This document shows, piece after piece, positions 40,128-48,863 of a stretch of 57,109 bases of DNA. This stretch comes from an uncultured Pelagibacteraceae bacterium. Its GTDB lineage: Bacteria > Pseudomonadota > Alphaproteobacteria > Pelagibacterales > Pelagibacteraceae. Every line of letters begins with the position of its first letter. The first letter of the stretch is position 1. The position numbers were made by a program, and so were the translations under genes. A model generated the notes under the pieces. That model was not told the origin of the DNA and made no database searches. It worked only from the letters and a program-made list of their open reading frames with translations. Where the stretch lies: contig CACOWO010000004.1 in NCBI GenBank assembly GCA_902630925.1, positions 1 to 57,109 of the forward strand, written 5' to 3'.

Positions 40128-40921
40128 TTCAAAATTGAAGCAGGATCTAATTTAACTTCGAACCAATTAAGCCTAATGTCTAAATGTGGCCCAGTTGCTC
40201 TTCCACTTTGTCCTAAAGTTCCAACTATTTGACCTTTTTTAACTTTTTGTCCAACTTTGACGTTTATATCTTTCATGTGCATATACAAAGTGCTTATTCC
40301 ATGACCATGGTCAAAAATTATTGTTCCTCCTGTAAAATACATATCATTTTCTGATAAAGTTACTTCTCCGTCCATCATTGCTTTTACTGGTGTGCCTTCT
40401 GGAGCATGAAAATCTATTCCATAGTGTGGTCTTCTAGGTTTACCATTTAAAATTCTTTGGCTACCATACACGCCTGTAATTATATATTTATCAATTGGAT
40501 ATATAAAATTATCTTTGAAAAAATCGTAAGCAGTATCAATTGATCTGGCCTTACCTATTAATATATTGTCTTTTTTTATTCTTTCATAGACTTCAGGTGG
40601 AGGAGTAACTTGTTTTGAAGGCAAACCATCAATTCTTTGAATTTTATATTCTCTTTTTAATATTTTTTTCTCAATTTTTTTTACTTCTCCATCTTTTTTA
40701 ATCGTAATTAGAACATTATGTTTTCTGTCTCTATCTAAACCAAAAGCAAAATATCCATCTTTTGAAACCCTAACATTTTTGTTGTCTATTTTTACTTTCG
40801 AATTGGGTTCTGTTTTACCCAAAATAAACGATCCTTGTTCAAATTTTCCAAATAATTCTAAAGCAAAAAGATTAGAATTAAAAACAAAAAACGCTATTAC
40901 AAATTTAAAAATTAATTTCAT
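40124..40921 (-). CDS. M23-family peptidoglycan endopeptidase
   Basis: The 265-residue exported protein has a signal peptide (MKLIFKFVIAFFVFNSNLFA), an Ig-like strand domain (about 25-85) and an M23 LytM domain. The metal motif H-x-x-x-D is HYGIDFHAPEGTPVKAM (about 167-183), and DHGHGISTLYMHM supplies another His. The last motif is GPHLDIRLNW, where the usual second His of HxH is Asp, a variant also seen in other alphaproteobacteria. It would cut cell-wall cross-links in the periplasm. It overlaps the SGNH gene by 17 bp. Confidence 0.85.
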   Translation of the reverse strand: MKLIFKFVIAFFVFNSNLFALELFGKFEQGSFILGKTEPNSKVKIDNKNVRVSKDGYFAFGLDRDRKHNVLITIKKDGEVKKIEKKILKREYKIQRIDGLPSKQVTPPPEVYERIKKDNILIGKARSIDTAYDFFKDNFIYPIDKYIITGVYGSQRILNGKPRRPHYGIDFHAPEGTPVKAMMDGEVTLSENDMYFTGGTIIFDHGHGISTLYMHMKDINVKVGQKVKKGQIVGTLGQSGRATGPHLDIRLNWFEVKLDPASILN

Positions 40922-41870
40922 TTAATAAATTATTATACACTAATTTATGTCCGTTTTTCGATAAATGCATTGGATCAAATTTTAGAAAGTTTTTTTTAGA
41001 TTTTTTGTCATTACAAAATTTGTAAGTTAAATCTTTCGTATCAATATTTAGATCTTTTAAAATTTTTATTAACTTTTTTTGGGGTTTTAAAATATTTTCA
41101 TTGCAATCCCTTGTTTGATACTCGTATGGCAATAAGATTACAATTAAATTTGTCCCAATATTTTTAGAGAAATTATCAAGAAATTTAAAATTGTCTTTTA
41201 TTACATTTGGATCTAAGTTTTCATAATTTGCATGCAAAGCATTAAACCATCTTTTCGAAGGATCTGTTCCAACTCCTTTGAGAAATAAATACAGATATGA
41301 TTTATTCCTTAAAAATTTGTTTAAATCATCCAAAAATTTAATTTTAGTCAAATTAAATGTATCATTGCTAATTTTCTTACTAGTAATATCAACGATATTT
41401 GATGAACCATAAACATCATTTAAAGTAAAAAAATACAAAATAGAGTTAATATTTTTAAATTCTTTAGATTTTTTGATAATATTAATTTGATCTTTCATTT
41501 GATATCCAGGAACAGAACTATTTACAAAATTAATATTATCAAATTTTTTTCTCAACAATCCAACGAACGTATATTCCTCTTTAATTCCATTCCCAAAAGC
41601 CACACTATCACCTAAAATGAAAATATTTTCAGTATACAAATATTTAAAATTTTTTGATGGAACTCTAAAACCGTAACTATCTGTAAACACTTCTTCTCCA
41701 AAAATGAGGCCTTTTTTGTTTGGGCGTAAATAAATTACTTCATCATTATTATTAATTAATTCTTTTTGAATTCCAACTATATTTGATAATTTAAAAAAAT
41801 TAGAGACTAATTCTAAAAAGATAATAAATAATATTATTACTGCTAAATTTATAATAAAAATTTTTCTCAT
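40905..41870 (-). CDS. Membrane-anchored SGNH/GDSL-type hydrolase-like protein
   Basis: The 321-residue protein has one N-terminal membrane helix (about 4-24). The SGNH blocks are visible: FILGDSVAFGNGIKEEYTF (block I with GDS), NFVNSSVPGYQMKDQINII (block II), FFTLNDVYG (block III) and KFDPMHLSKNGHKLVYNNL (block V with D-x-x-H). It is probably an esterase or acyltransferase acting on cell-surface polymers. It overlaps the M23 gene by 17 bp and lies 6 bp after an SDR gene. It is also near the SxtJ/carbamoyltransferase cassette, which in other bacteria often has an SGNH protein. Confidence 0.75.
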   Translation of the reverse strand: MRKIFIINLAVIILFIIFLELVSNFFKLSNIVGIQKELINNNDEVIYLRPNKKGLIFGEEVFTDSYGFRVPSKNFKYLYTENIFILGDSVAFGNGIKEEYTFVGLLRKKFDNINFVNSSVPGYQMKDQINIIKKSKEFKNINSILYFFTLNDVYGSSNIVDITSKKISNDTFNLTKIKFLDDLNKFLRNKSYLYLFLKGVGTDPSKRWFNALHANYENLDPNVIKDNFKFLDNFSKNIGTNLIVILLPYEYQTRDCNENILKPQKKLIKILKDLNIDTKDLTYKFCNDKKSKKNFLKFDPMHLSKNGHKLVYNNLLNEINF

Positions 41871-41876
41871 TAATAA

Positions 41877-42641
41877 TTATTTTGCTGTCCATCCCCCATC
41901 TATTACTATTGAAGTACCAGTAATCATAGATGCAGCATCCGATGCTAAAAACGTAATAGAGGTTGCAACGTCACTTACTGTTACAACTTTGTTAATTGGG
42001 GTATTTTCTTTCACATATTTGTTGTATTTTTTATCATCAAAATATTTTTTTGTTCTTGGAGTTAAAACTAGGTTGGGGCAAACACTATTTACTCTTATGT
42101 TATATTTAGCTAAATCTAGGGCCATACCTTTTGTAAGACCTTCTACTCCAAATTTAGTCATGCTATAAACAGTCCTTTTTTGACCTGCTACAAGACCAAA
42201 AATTGAGGAGACATTTATAATCGACCCGCTTTTTCTCTTTAATTTGATTATTTGGTTAGCGCAAAGTTGAGCGACATTAAAAACTGCTTTAGTATTAACG
42301 TTTAATAATTTCTCAATTGAAGTTTTTTTAACATATAAAAAAGACTCTGGAATATTCGTTCCTGCATTATTTACCAAAATGTCTAACTTAGTTAATTTAG
42401 AAATAAAAGATTTAATATGATTATAATTTGTAACATCACAATTAAATGAGGAGTAATTTACCTTAAATTTTTTAATTTCTTTTTTCAAACTATCTAACTC
42501 TGATTGATTTCGACCTATGGCAATAACATTACCGCCAGCCTCAGCAATCGCTAACGCAGCTCCTCTTCCTAAACCTTTTGTTGCACCAGTTATTAAAGCA
42601 GTCTTGCCTTTTAAATTTATATCTTTTAAAAAAATTCCCAT
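41877..42641 (-). CDS. SDR-family dehydrogenase (second of a tandem pair)
   Basis: I use the ATG at 42641, which overlaps the previous stop as TAATG; an upstream start at 42656 would lie inside that gene. The 254-residue classical SDR has ALITGATKGLGRGAALAIAE, NVSSIFGLVAGQKRTVYSMT and the catalytic YSMTKFGVEGL, and ends MITGTSIVIDGGW. It is very similar to the upstream gene, so they arose by duplication. Candidate roles are DHPS 2-dehydrogenases (HpsO/HpsP type, oxidising or epimerising DHPS) or gluconate-5-dehydrogenase-like sugar reduction. Only the context supports the first. Confidence 0.8.
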   Translation of the reverse strand: MGIFLKDINLKGKTALITGATKGLGRGAALAIAEAGGNVIAIGRNQSELDSLKKEIKKFKVNYSSFNCDVTNYNHIKSFISKLTKLDILVNNAGTNIPESFLYVKKTSIEKLLNVNTKAVFNVAQLCANQIIKLKRKSGSIINVSSIFGLVAGQKRTVYSMTKFGVEGLTKGMALDLAKYNIRVNSVCPNLVLTPRTKKYFDDKKYNKYVKENTPINKVVTVSDVATSITFLASDAASMITGTSIVIDGGWTAK

Positions 42642-43405
42642 TACTGTGCTGTCCAACCTCCATCAACCAATAAAGATGTCCCTGTAATCATTTCAGAAGA
42701 GTCTGCAGCTAAAAATGCTACAGCAGTTGCAACATCACTTTCTTTTGCAACTCTACCTAGTGGAATATTTTTAAGCATTTTATCTTTAAATTTTTTATTT
42801 TTAAAAAATTTTTTAACCATCGGTGTCTCAACAAATGTAGGGCAAATTGTATTAACTCTTATATTGTAAGGAGCTAATTCACATGCCATGCCTCTCGAAA
42901 GGCCTTCTACCCCAAATTTATTCATGTTGTAGACATTTCGTCCCTCACAACCAACTCTACCTAGTTGAGATGACATATGAATAATAGATCCCCCAATTTT
43001 TTTTCTATTTTTCGCTTTTACCATTTTTTGAGAGCATAATTGTGCAACGTTAAATGCAGCTTTCATATTCAGATTAGTTAAGTACTCCATATTTTCTTGA
43101 CTAACTTTTGTAAAATGTTGAGGTCTATTATTTCCAGCGTTGTTTACTAAAATATCCAATCGACTAATTTTTCTTAAAACTTTTTTTAAATCATCTAAGT
43201 TTGTTACATCACAAACAAATAGTTGACTTGAACCTTTAGTTTTTTTTATAATTTTGTTTACTTTAATAAGGTCAGATTTTGTTCTACTTAATATTATTAC
43301 CTTAGCCCCAGCCTCGGCTAAAGCTATTGCACAAGCTTTGCCAAGACCTTTTCCAGCTCCAGTTACTAGAGCTGTTTTATTTTTAAGATTTATTTTTTTT
43401 AACAT
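42641..43405 (-). CDS. SDR-family dehydrogenase (first of a tandem pair)
   Basis: The start ATG at 43405 overlaps the TerC stop (ATGA); a TTG at 43408 is possible but less likely. The 254-residue SDR has ALVTGAGKGLGKACAIALAE, SIIHMSSQLGRVGCEGRNVY and the catalytic YNMNKFGVEGL, ending MITGTSLLVDGGWTAQ. It is a paralogue of the next gene downstream, with 1 bp overlap. Two different enantioselective SDRs of this type can together racemise DHPS through the 2-keto intermediate; this is an inference from neighbouring TRAP and HpsN-like genes. Confidence 0.8.
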   Translation of the reverse strand: MLKKINLKNKTALVTGAGKGLGKACAIALAEAGAKVIILSRTKSDLIKVNKIIKKTKGSSQLFVCDVTNLDDLKKVLRKISRLDILVNNAGNNRPQHFTKVSQENMEYLTNLNMKAAFNVAQLCSQKMVKAKNRKKIGGSIIHMSSQLGRVGCEGRNVYNMNKFGVEGLSRGMACELAPYNIRVNTICPTFVETPMVKKFFKNKKFKDKMLKNIPLGRVAKESDVATAVAFLAADSSEMITGTSLLVDGGWTAQ

Positions 43406-43998
43406 CAAAGTAATAAAATTTTAATATCTGTATATATTAAATCAACAGCTACAATTAAAATCGCTAATAAACCTAACCAAGCTATCCATTTGTATTTCTT
43501 AATCCATCCTGAAATTAGATTAGCAGCTACTGCCATAAGCACTATTGAAAGAATTAATCCAAAAATTAATAAATGATAATGATGACCTGCAGCGCCAGCG
43601 ACACCAAGAACGTTATCTAAACTCATAGTAAAATCTGCTAAAAGAACAGTCCATATAGCTTTAAAAAAACTTGAACTATCAACTTTAATATCCTCTTGTT
43701 TTGAGGCCCCTTTGATTACATCAACGTAAAGTTTATAAACAATGTATAATAATAGAATTCCACCTATAAGTCTGAGACCTGTAATTTGTAATAAATAAGC
43801 TGTGAAAAGAGTTAAAATTATTCTTAAAACTACTGCACCTCCAATTCCCCAAAAAATAATTTTTTTTCTTTGATCAGGTGGAAATTTTGAAGCCACCATT
43901 CCAATAATAATTGCATTGTCACCTGCTAAGACTAGGTCGATAAAAATAATTTGAGTTAATACAGTTATTTGCTCAGGTGTAAATAATTCTGCAAGCAT
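43405..43998 (-). CDS. TerC/YjbE-family integral membrane protein
   Basis: The 197-residue protein has seven membrane helices with acidic residues inside: DLVLAGDNAIIIGMVAS (helix 1-2, D and N of the family) and LADFTMSLDNVLGVAGAAG (the second copy of the 'D..LDN' motif). TerC proteins are linked to metal (manganese) export or to resistance to tellurite. It starts 2 bp after the GMC oxidoreductase stop and is followed by the tandem SDRs with ATGA overlap, so it is an internal member of a six-gene operon. Confidence 0.85.
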   Translation of the reverse strand: MLAELFTPEQITVLTQIIFIDLVLAGDNAIIIGMVASKFPPDQRKKIIFWGIGGAVVLRIILTLFTAYLLQITGLRLIGGILLLYIVYKLYVDVIKGASKQEDIKVDSSSFFKAIWTVLLADFTMSLDNVLGVAGAAGHHYHLLIFGLILSIVLMAVAANLISGWIKKYKWIAWLGLLAILIVAVDLIYTDIKILLL

Positions 43999-44000
43999 GA

Positions 44001-45608
44001 TTACTTGTTAAGTATCATGTCTGAGGCTTTTTCTGCAATCATTATTGTCGGTGCATTAGTATTACCCGAGGTTATATTGGGCATAATAGATGCATCCACA
44101 ACTCTTAAATTCTGTATTCCATGTGCTTGCAATTTATCATTTACTACAGCTTCATCTCCTTTACCCATCTTACAAGTTCCAACGGGATGAAAAATAGTTT
44201 GTGCATGATCGCTTGCCGCTTTAACTAATTCCTCATCATCGGTAATGTGCGAACCTGGTCTATATTCTTCAGGCTCATATTTTTTAAATGTTTCAGTATT
44301 AAGCATTATATTCCTTACAATTTTTAGCGCTTTAGCCGCAACATCTCTATCATCTTGAGTAGATAAATAATTCATCTTAATTTTTGGATTATCTCTACTG
44401 TCATTACTTGCTATATTAATTTCTCCTCTACTTGTTGGTCTCACATTAGCAACAGTTGGAGTTATTCCGTCAAAGTCATGCATTTTTGTTGCTCCCAAAA
44501 TATCAGTACTTATTGGTTGAACATGAAATTGTAAGTTTGGAGTAGCTCTTGAGGGATCGCTTTTGACAAAACCACATACTTGACTTGCGCCCATTGTCAT
44601 CGGACCACTTTGCTTAAATATGTATTCTAATCCAATAAAGAAATTTCCTATTAGACTATTAATTTTACTATTTAATGACTTTAAATTTTTAACTTTATAT
44701 ACAGGTCTAAACATTAAATGATCTTGTAAGTTTTTGCCCACACCTTTTAATTCATGAATAGTTTTTATTCCATATTTTTTTAATTTTTCAGAGTCTCCGA
44801 CTCCTGAAATTTGTAATATGTGTGGTGATCCAATTGAACCAGCTGATAAAATTACTTCTCTGCTAGCTTTAACTGTAATTACTTTTTCTTTTTGATAATA
44901 ATTAACACCAACTGCTTTTTTTCCTTCAAAATTAATCTTTTGCACATGGGCTTTTGTAACAATTTTTAAATTAGATCTACTTTTTACAGGATTTAAATAT
45001 CCTTTAGCAGCGCTACATCGTAATTTTAATAATTTATTTCGACTTGTGGTAAATTGAAAATAACCAATACCGAAATTATCTCCAGTATTAAAATCTTCTG
45101 TTCTCGGTATCCCAGTTTCTTCCGCAGCATTTTGAAACTCCTCTAGCATATCTAAATTAATCTTTTTATTTGAAACAGTAATAGGCCCTTTATCATTATG
45201 AAATTCATTAGGACCAAGTTCATTATTTTCTGATTTTAAAAAATAAGGAAAAACATCATCCCAACCCCAACCAGCATTACCTTGCTGTCTCCAATTATCA
45301 TAATCATTACTTTGACCTCTAATCCAGAGAAGACCATTGATAGACGAACTTCCTCCTAAAGTTTTTCCTCTAGGATATCTTATTGATCTATTATTCATTG
45401 TTTCATCTTTTTCAGTGTGAAAACACCAATCAACTTTTGGGTTATGCATTGTTTTAAAATATCCAACTGGGATATGGATCCATGGATAAGTATCTTTTCC
45501 GCCTGCCTCTAATAGTAGAACTTTGTTATTTGGATTTGCACTTAACCTGTTCGCAAGTACGCATCCTGCTGAGCCTGCTCCAATAATCACAAAATCAAAT
45601 TCGTCCAT
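44001..45608 (-). CDS. GMC-family FAD-dependent alcohol dehydrogenase (choline dehydrogenase/isethionate dehydrogenase type)
   Basis: The 535-residue GMC oxidoreductase starts with the FAD motif [20 protein letters not shown] and continues [60 protein letters not shown] and the catalytic His block [10 protein letters not shown]. It is close to BetA-type enzymes, whose substrates include choline, other alcohols and (in some marine bacteria) isethionate. It is the first gene of the minus operon and divergent from a TRAP transporter, so the imported compound is probably its substrate. Isethionate oxidation would feed Xsc. Confidence 0.85.
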   Translation of the reverse strand: MDEFDFVIIGAGSAGCVLANRLSANPNNKVLLLEAGGKDTYPWIHIPVGYFKTMHNPKVDWCFHTEKDETMNNRSIRYPRGKTLGGSSSINGLLWIRGQSNDYDNWRQQGNAGWGWDDVFPYFLKSENNELGPNEFHNDKGPITVSNKKINLDMLEEFQNAAEETGIPRTEDFNTGDNFGIGYFQFTTSRNKLLKLRCSAAKGYLNPVKSRSNLKIVTKAHVQKINFEGKKAVGVNYYQKEKVITVKASREVILSAGSIGSPHILQISGVGDSEKLKKYGIKTIHELKGVGKNLQDHLMFRPVYKVKNLKSLNSKINSLIGNFFIGLEYIFKQSGPMTMGASQVCGFVKSDPSRATPNLQFHVQPISTDILGATKMHDFDGITPTVANVRPTSRGEINIASNDSRDNPKIKMNYLSTQDDRDVAAKALKIVRNIMLNTETFKKYEPEEYRPGSHITDDEELVKAASDHAQTIFHPVGTCKMGKGDEAVVNDKLQAHGIQNLRVVDASIMPNITSGNTNAPTIMIAEKASDMILNK

Positions 45609-45687
45609 GTAAAGAATTTAACCTATACTAAAGAAAACTCATACATACTAATATGACTTATTCAACTTCAGGTTTAATTAGTTTGGT

Positions 45688-45716
45688 TTGACTCTGATTT
45701 TCATTAGAGGTTTAAT
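45688..45716 (+). promoter_or_regulatory. Sigma-70-type promoter for the TRAP/hps operon
   Basis: TTGACT (45688-45693) and TTTAAT (45711-45716) are separated by 17 bases, giving an expected start near 45723 and a leader of about 29 bases before the dctP start codon, which has a GGGGGAAATAATA ribosome-binding context. The opposite operon starts 80 bp upstream. Confidence 0.6.
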
Positions 45717-45751
45717 TCCACTTTTATTAATAAAAAACGGGGGAAATAATA

Positions 45752-46846
45752 ATGAAAAAATTATTATCTGTAGTTTTTGGTTTAGCTGTTCTTGTAGGAT
45801 TCTCTATGACTTCAGCAAATGCCAAAACTTTAAAATGTCAGACCGTTCTTAACACTAAAGCTGATGAAGTGAAAATGTTAAAGGACTTTACTGACACTGT
45901 AACAGAGCTTACTGATGGATCTTTAAAATTTGAGATATTGCCAGCAGGTGCTGTTGTAGGAGTAAAAGAGACTTTAGACGCGGTTGATAAAGGATTAATT
46001 GATTGTGGTTTCGCATGGACACACTATTGGTCTGGAGATCACCCAGCTGCCATGTTATTTGGTTCGCCAGTAGCAGGTGGTGGAGTAGGTATAGATAACT
46101 TAGCGTTTTTATCTTGGTTCCAATATGGTGGTGGTAAAGAACTATATGACCAATTATGGAAAGAAATGGGTAGAGACATTAAAGGATTTATGCTTCAACC
46201 AGTTGGCCCAGAAGCTTTAGGTTGGTTTCCAAAACCAATTAAAGACATGGCTGATTTTAGAAAATATAAATTCAGAACACCTCCAGGAATTCCTGGTCAA
46301 ACATATAAAGATATCGGTATCGCATCTGTAGCAATGGGTGGTGGAGATATTCTTCCAGCATTACAAGCAGGTACTATCGATGCAGCAGAATGGTGTTGTC
46401 CAAAACCAGATTTAACATTTGGTTTCCAAAAAGTATTAAAACACTATTACCTACAAGGTTTACACCAAGTAGTAGTAAATGCTGACTTTTATATTACTGG
46501 AAAAACTTACAAAAAAATGACTGCTCATGAGAAAAAATCTCTTGAAGTAGCTGCAAATGCTTCATTAGCTAAATCTTTAAGCTACAGAATCTATGAAAAT
46601 GGAAAAGCTTTAAGAGAGTTAACGACTAAGCACGGGGTAATTTTAGAAGATACTCCAACAGACTACTTTAAAGAATATATGGCAGCAGCAAAGAAAACAT
46701 TGAACAAAAACGCAGCAGAAAATAAATTTTTTGCTAAAGTTTACAAATCAATGAAAGAATTTGCTGATATTGCTGTACCATTCTGGAGTGGTGCTCAAAT
46801 GTCAAACGCTAAGCTAGGAATGGCTCACGCGGCGACATTAAAGTAA
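45752..46846 (+). CDS. dctP: TRAP transporter substrate-binding protein (DctP family)
   Basis: The 364-residue periplasmic protein has a signal peptide ending SANA (about 1-24). The DctP fold features include DFTDTVTELTDGSLKFEILP, AWTHYWSGDHPAAMLFGSPV and the ligand-contact block KYKFRTPPGIPGQTYKDIGI, where the Arg (RTPPG) typically binds the carboxylate or sulfonate head group, then GDILPALQAGTIDAAEW. A negatively charged small solute is therefore likely. It is the first gene of an operon with dctQ, dctM and an HpsN-like dehydrogenase; DHPS or isethionate is the best candidate ligand. Confidence 0.9.
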   Translation: MKKLLSVVFGLAVLVGFSMTSANAKTLKCQTVLNTKADEVKMLKDFTDTVTELTDGSLKFEILPAGAVVGVKETLDAVDKGLIDCGFAWTHYWSGDHPAAMLFGSPVAGGGVGIDNLAFLSWFQYGGGKELYDQLWKEMGRDIKGFMLQPVGPEALGWFPKPIKDMADFRKYKFRTPPGIPGQTYKDIGIASVAMGGGDILPALQAGTIDAAEWCCPKPDLTFGFQKVLKHYYLQGLHQVVVNADFYITGKTYKKMTAHEKKSLEVAANASLAKSLSYRIYENGKALRELTTKHGVILEDTPTDYFKEYMAAAKKTLNKNAAENKFFAKVYKSMKEFADIAVPFWSGAQMSNAKLGMAHAATLK

Positions 46847-46869
46847 TAAGCAAAAACTTTTAAAATATT

Positions 46870-46903
46870 TTAGAGCGGACTTAACAGTCCGCTCTAATTT
46901 TTT
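46870..46903 (+). terminator. Hairpin and T-run between dctP and dctQ
   Basis: TTAGAGCGGACT and AGTCCGCTCTAA form a perfect 12-bp stem around a TAAC loop, followed by TTTTTT. It is an intrinsic terminator in form. It lies between dctP and the downstream dctQM genes, 11 bp before the dctQ start, so it probably allows partial readthrough and more binding protein than permease. Confidence 0.85.
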
Positions 46904-46914
46904 AGGATAAGATT

Positions 46915-47532
46915 ATGAATGACAAGCCACCAAAGATAGACATTTCAGATGAGATGATTGCTGAAAGACGCAGCGGTTCAGGTAAAATGCCAGCCGATAT
47001 GCCAGCATGGATGGCGAACACTATAACTTCAATAGATAAATTCAGCAAACGTGTAGGTAATATAGTTTGTTGGATTCTTGTGCCTTTAATTTTAGCAATG
47101 ACTTATGAAGTTATAATGAGAAAATTATTTTTAGCTCCAACAATTTGGGCTTACGATATGAGTAGATTTTTATATGGGGCTCTATTTATGTTAGGAGCAG
47201 GGTACGCTCTCTCTAAAGGAGTTCACATAAGAGCAGATTTTTTATACAGAAATTTCAAAACTAAAAATCAAGGTCTCGTAGATTTTTGGTTATATATTTT
47301 ATTTTATTTTCCGGGACTAACAGTCTTCCTTTTCATGACTATAGGATATGTCGAAGAGTCAATTCGTAGAGGCGAAAGGGGAATGGATACAACTTGGATG
47401 CCATTTATGTGGCCTATAAAAACATGTTTATTGATAGGTATAATATTTCTTTTAATTCAAGGCGTATCAGAATTATTTAAAAGCTATTGGGCTGCTAAAA
47501 AAGGTGAGTGGCCTGGAGAAGAAAAAAAATGA
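46915..47532 (+). CDS. dctQ: TRAP transporter small permease (DctQ family)
   Basis: The 205-residue protein has a hydrophilic N terminus (about 1-40) then four membrane helices. It carries the family pattern CWILVPLILAMTYEVIMRKL, IWAYDMSRFLYGALFMLGAG and LSKGVHIRADFLY, with the conserved H-I/V-R-x-D (HIRAD). It works as the membrane partner of DctM. The stop overlaps the dctM start codon (ATGA). It follows a terminator-like hairpin after dctP. Confidence 0.9.
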   Translation: MNDKPPKIDISDEMIAERRSGSGKMPADMPAWMANTITSIDKFSKRVGNIVCWILVPLILAMTYEVIMRKLFLAPTIWAYDMSRFLYGALFMLGAGYALSKGVHIRADFLYRNFKTKNQGLVDFWLYILFYFPGLTVFLFMTIGYVEESIRRGERGMDTTWMPFMWPIKTCLLIGIIFLLIQGVSELFKSYWAAKKGEWPGEEKK

Positions 47533-48863
47533 TAGCAGAATTAATTGATCCAGCAGTATTAGGCATTATTTTAGTTGGAGTAATGCTTTTTGCAATCTTC
47601 ATTGGATTTCCAATATCTTTTACATTAATTTTTTTAGGTTTTGTATTTGGATATCTAGGATTTGGTAAACTAGTTTTCTATTTGATGACCTTACAATTTT
47701 CGATGGTCATGACCGAACAAACTCTGGCCGCCGTACCGCTCTTTGTATTCATGGGAATTATGATGGAGCAAGCTGGGTTAATGGAAAGGCTGTTCTCATC
47801 ATTCCAACTTATGTTAGCTAGAGTTAGAGGATCACTTTATTATGCTGTTTTATTTGTTTCTGTGATTTTTGCTGCAGCGACAGGAATAGTTGGAGCTTCA
47901 GTAACGATTTTAGGAATTATGGCTGCTAAATCTATGAATAGATCTAGTTATAATGTTCAGCTTGCTGCGGGAACAATTACGGCAGGTGGTACTTTAGGAA
48001 TTTTAATACCACCAAGCATCATGCTTGTTGTGATGGGACCAATTATGGAAATTCCGGTTATAGATTTATTTGCAGCTGCAATATTACCAGGAATACTTTT
48101 AGCTTCGTTGTTTGCTGCATACACAACAATTAGATGTATGTTAAATCCTGAACTAGGTCCACCATTACCTGAAGACATGAGACCTACCAGTATGAAAACT
48201 GTTTGGATTGAATTTCTTTTAGGATTAGTTCCTCCAGCAGCATTAGTTTTCGCAGCGCTTGGAAGTATATTATTAGGTTTTGCAACACCAACTGAAGCTG
48301 CAGGCTGCGGTGCAATGGGTGCACTTTTATTATCACTTGCTTATAAAAAATTAACTCTCCCTAAATTACAAGAGGCTCTTGTGAAAACTTTGGAAATAAC
48401 AGCTCTAATAATGGTTCTTGTAGCTGCCTCAAACTTCTTCGGGGCTGTATTTGCTAGATTGGGTACACCTACTTTACTAACTGAGTTTCTACTTGGTCTT
48501 GAAATGAATAAGTATTTAATTTTAGCTATGATTATGGCGATGATTTTCTTACTTGGTTGGCCTTTAGAATGGGTTCCAATAGTTATGATTATAATTCCAA
48601 TTATTTTACCTTTAGTTGAAGCACTTGGCTTTAACTTAACTTGGTTCGCCATACTAGTCGCAGTAAATCTCCAGACCTGTTGGCTTTCACCGCCCGTCGC
48701 TTTATCGGCTTATTTTTTAAAAGGTGTTGTTCCTGAGTGGGATTTAAAAGATATATATTTTGGAATGATGCAATTTATGGTTTTACAATTAATTGGATTA
48801 ATATTAATAGTTATATTTCCACAAATAGCGTTGTGGCTACCAACACTTTTATATGGCAATTAA
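47529..48863 (+). CDS. dctM: TRAP transporter large permease (DctM family)
   Basis: I take the ATG at 47529 (MIAELIDPAVLGIILVG), which overlaps the dctQ stop. The 444-residue membrane protein has about twelve helices. Family motifs include FVFMGIMMEQAGLMERLF, GTLGILIPPSIMLVVMG and the Gly/Pro-rich AAGCGAMGALLLSLAYKKL. DctM moves the solute with sodium. Its last 11 bp overlap the HpsN-like gene start, which ties transport to the dehydrogenase. Confidence 0.93.
   Translation: MIAELIDPAVLGIILVGVMLFAIFIGFPISFTLIFLGFVFGYLGFGKLVFYLMTLQFSMVMTEQTLAAVPLFVFMGIMMEQAGLMERLFSSFQLMLARVRGSLYYAVLFVSVIFAAATGIVGASVTILGIMAAKSMNRSSYNVQLAAGTITAGGTLGILIPPSIMLVVMGPIMEIPVIDLFAAAILPGILLASLFAAYTTIRCMLNPELGPPLPEDMRPTSMKTVWIEFLLGLVPPAALVFAALGSILLGFATPTEAAGCGAMGALLLSLAYKKLTLPKLQEALVKTLEITALIMVLVAASNFFGAVFARLGTPTLLTEFLLGLEMNKYLILAMIMAMIFLLGWPLEWVPIVMIIIPIILPLVEALGFNLTWFAILVAVNLQTCWLSPPVALSAYFLKGVVPEWDLKDIYFGMMQFMVLQLIGLILIVIFPQIALWLPTLLYGN

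Noticed and set aside
48341-48652. Minus-strand open frame inside dctM
   Set aside because: It is a shadow of the membrane-helix coding sequence of dctM, rich in Ile/Lys/Asn without a domain.
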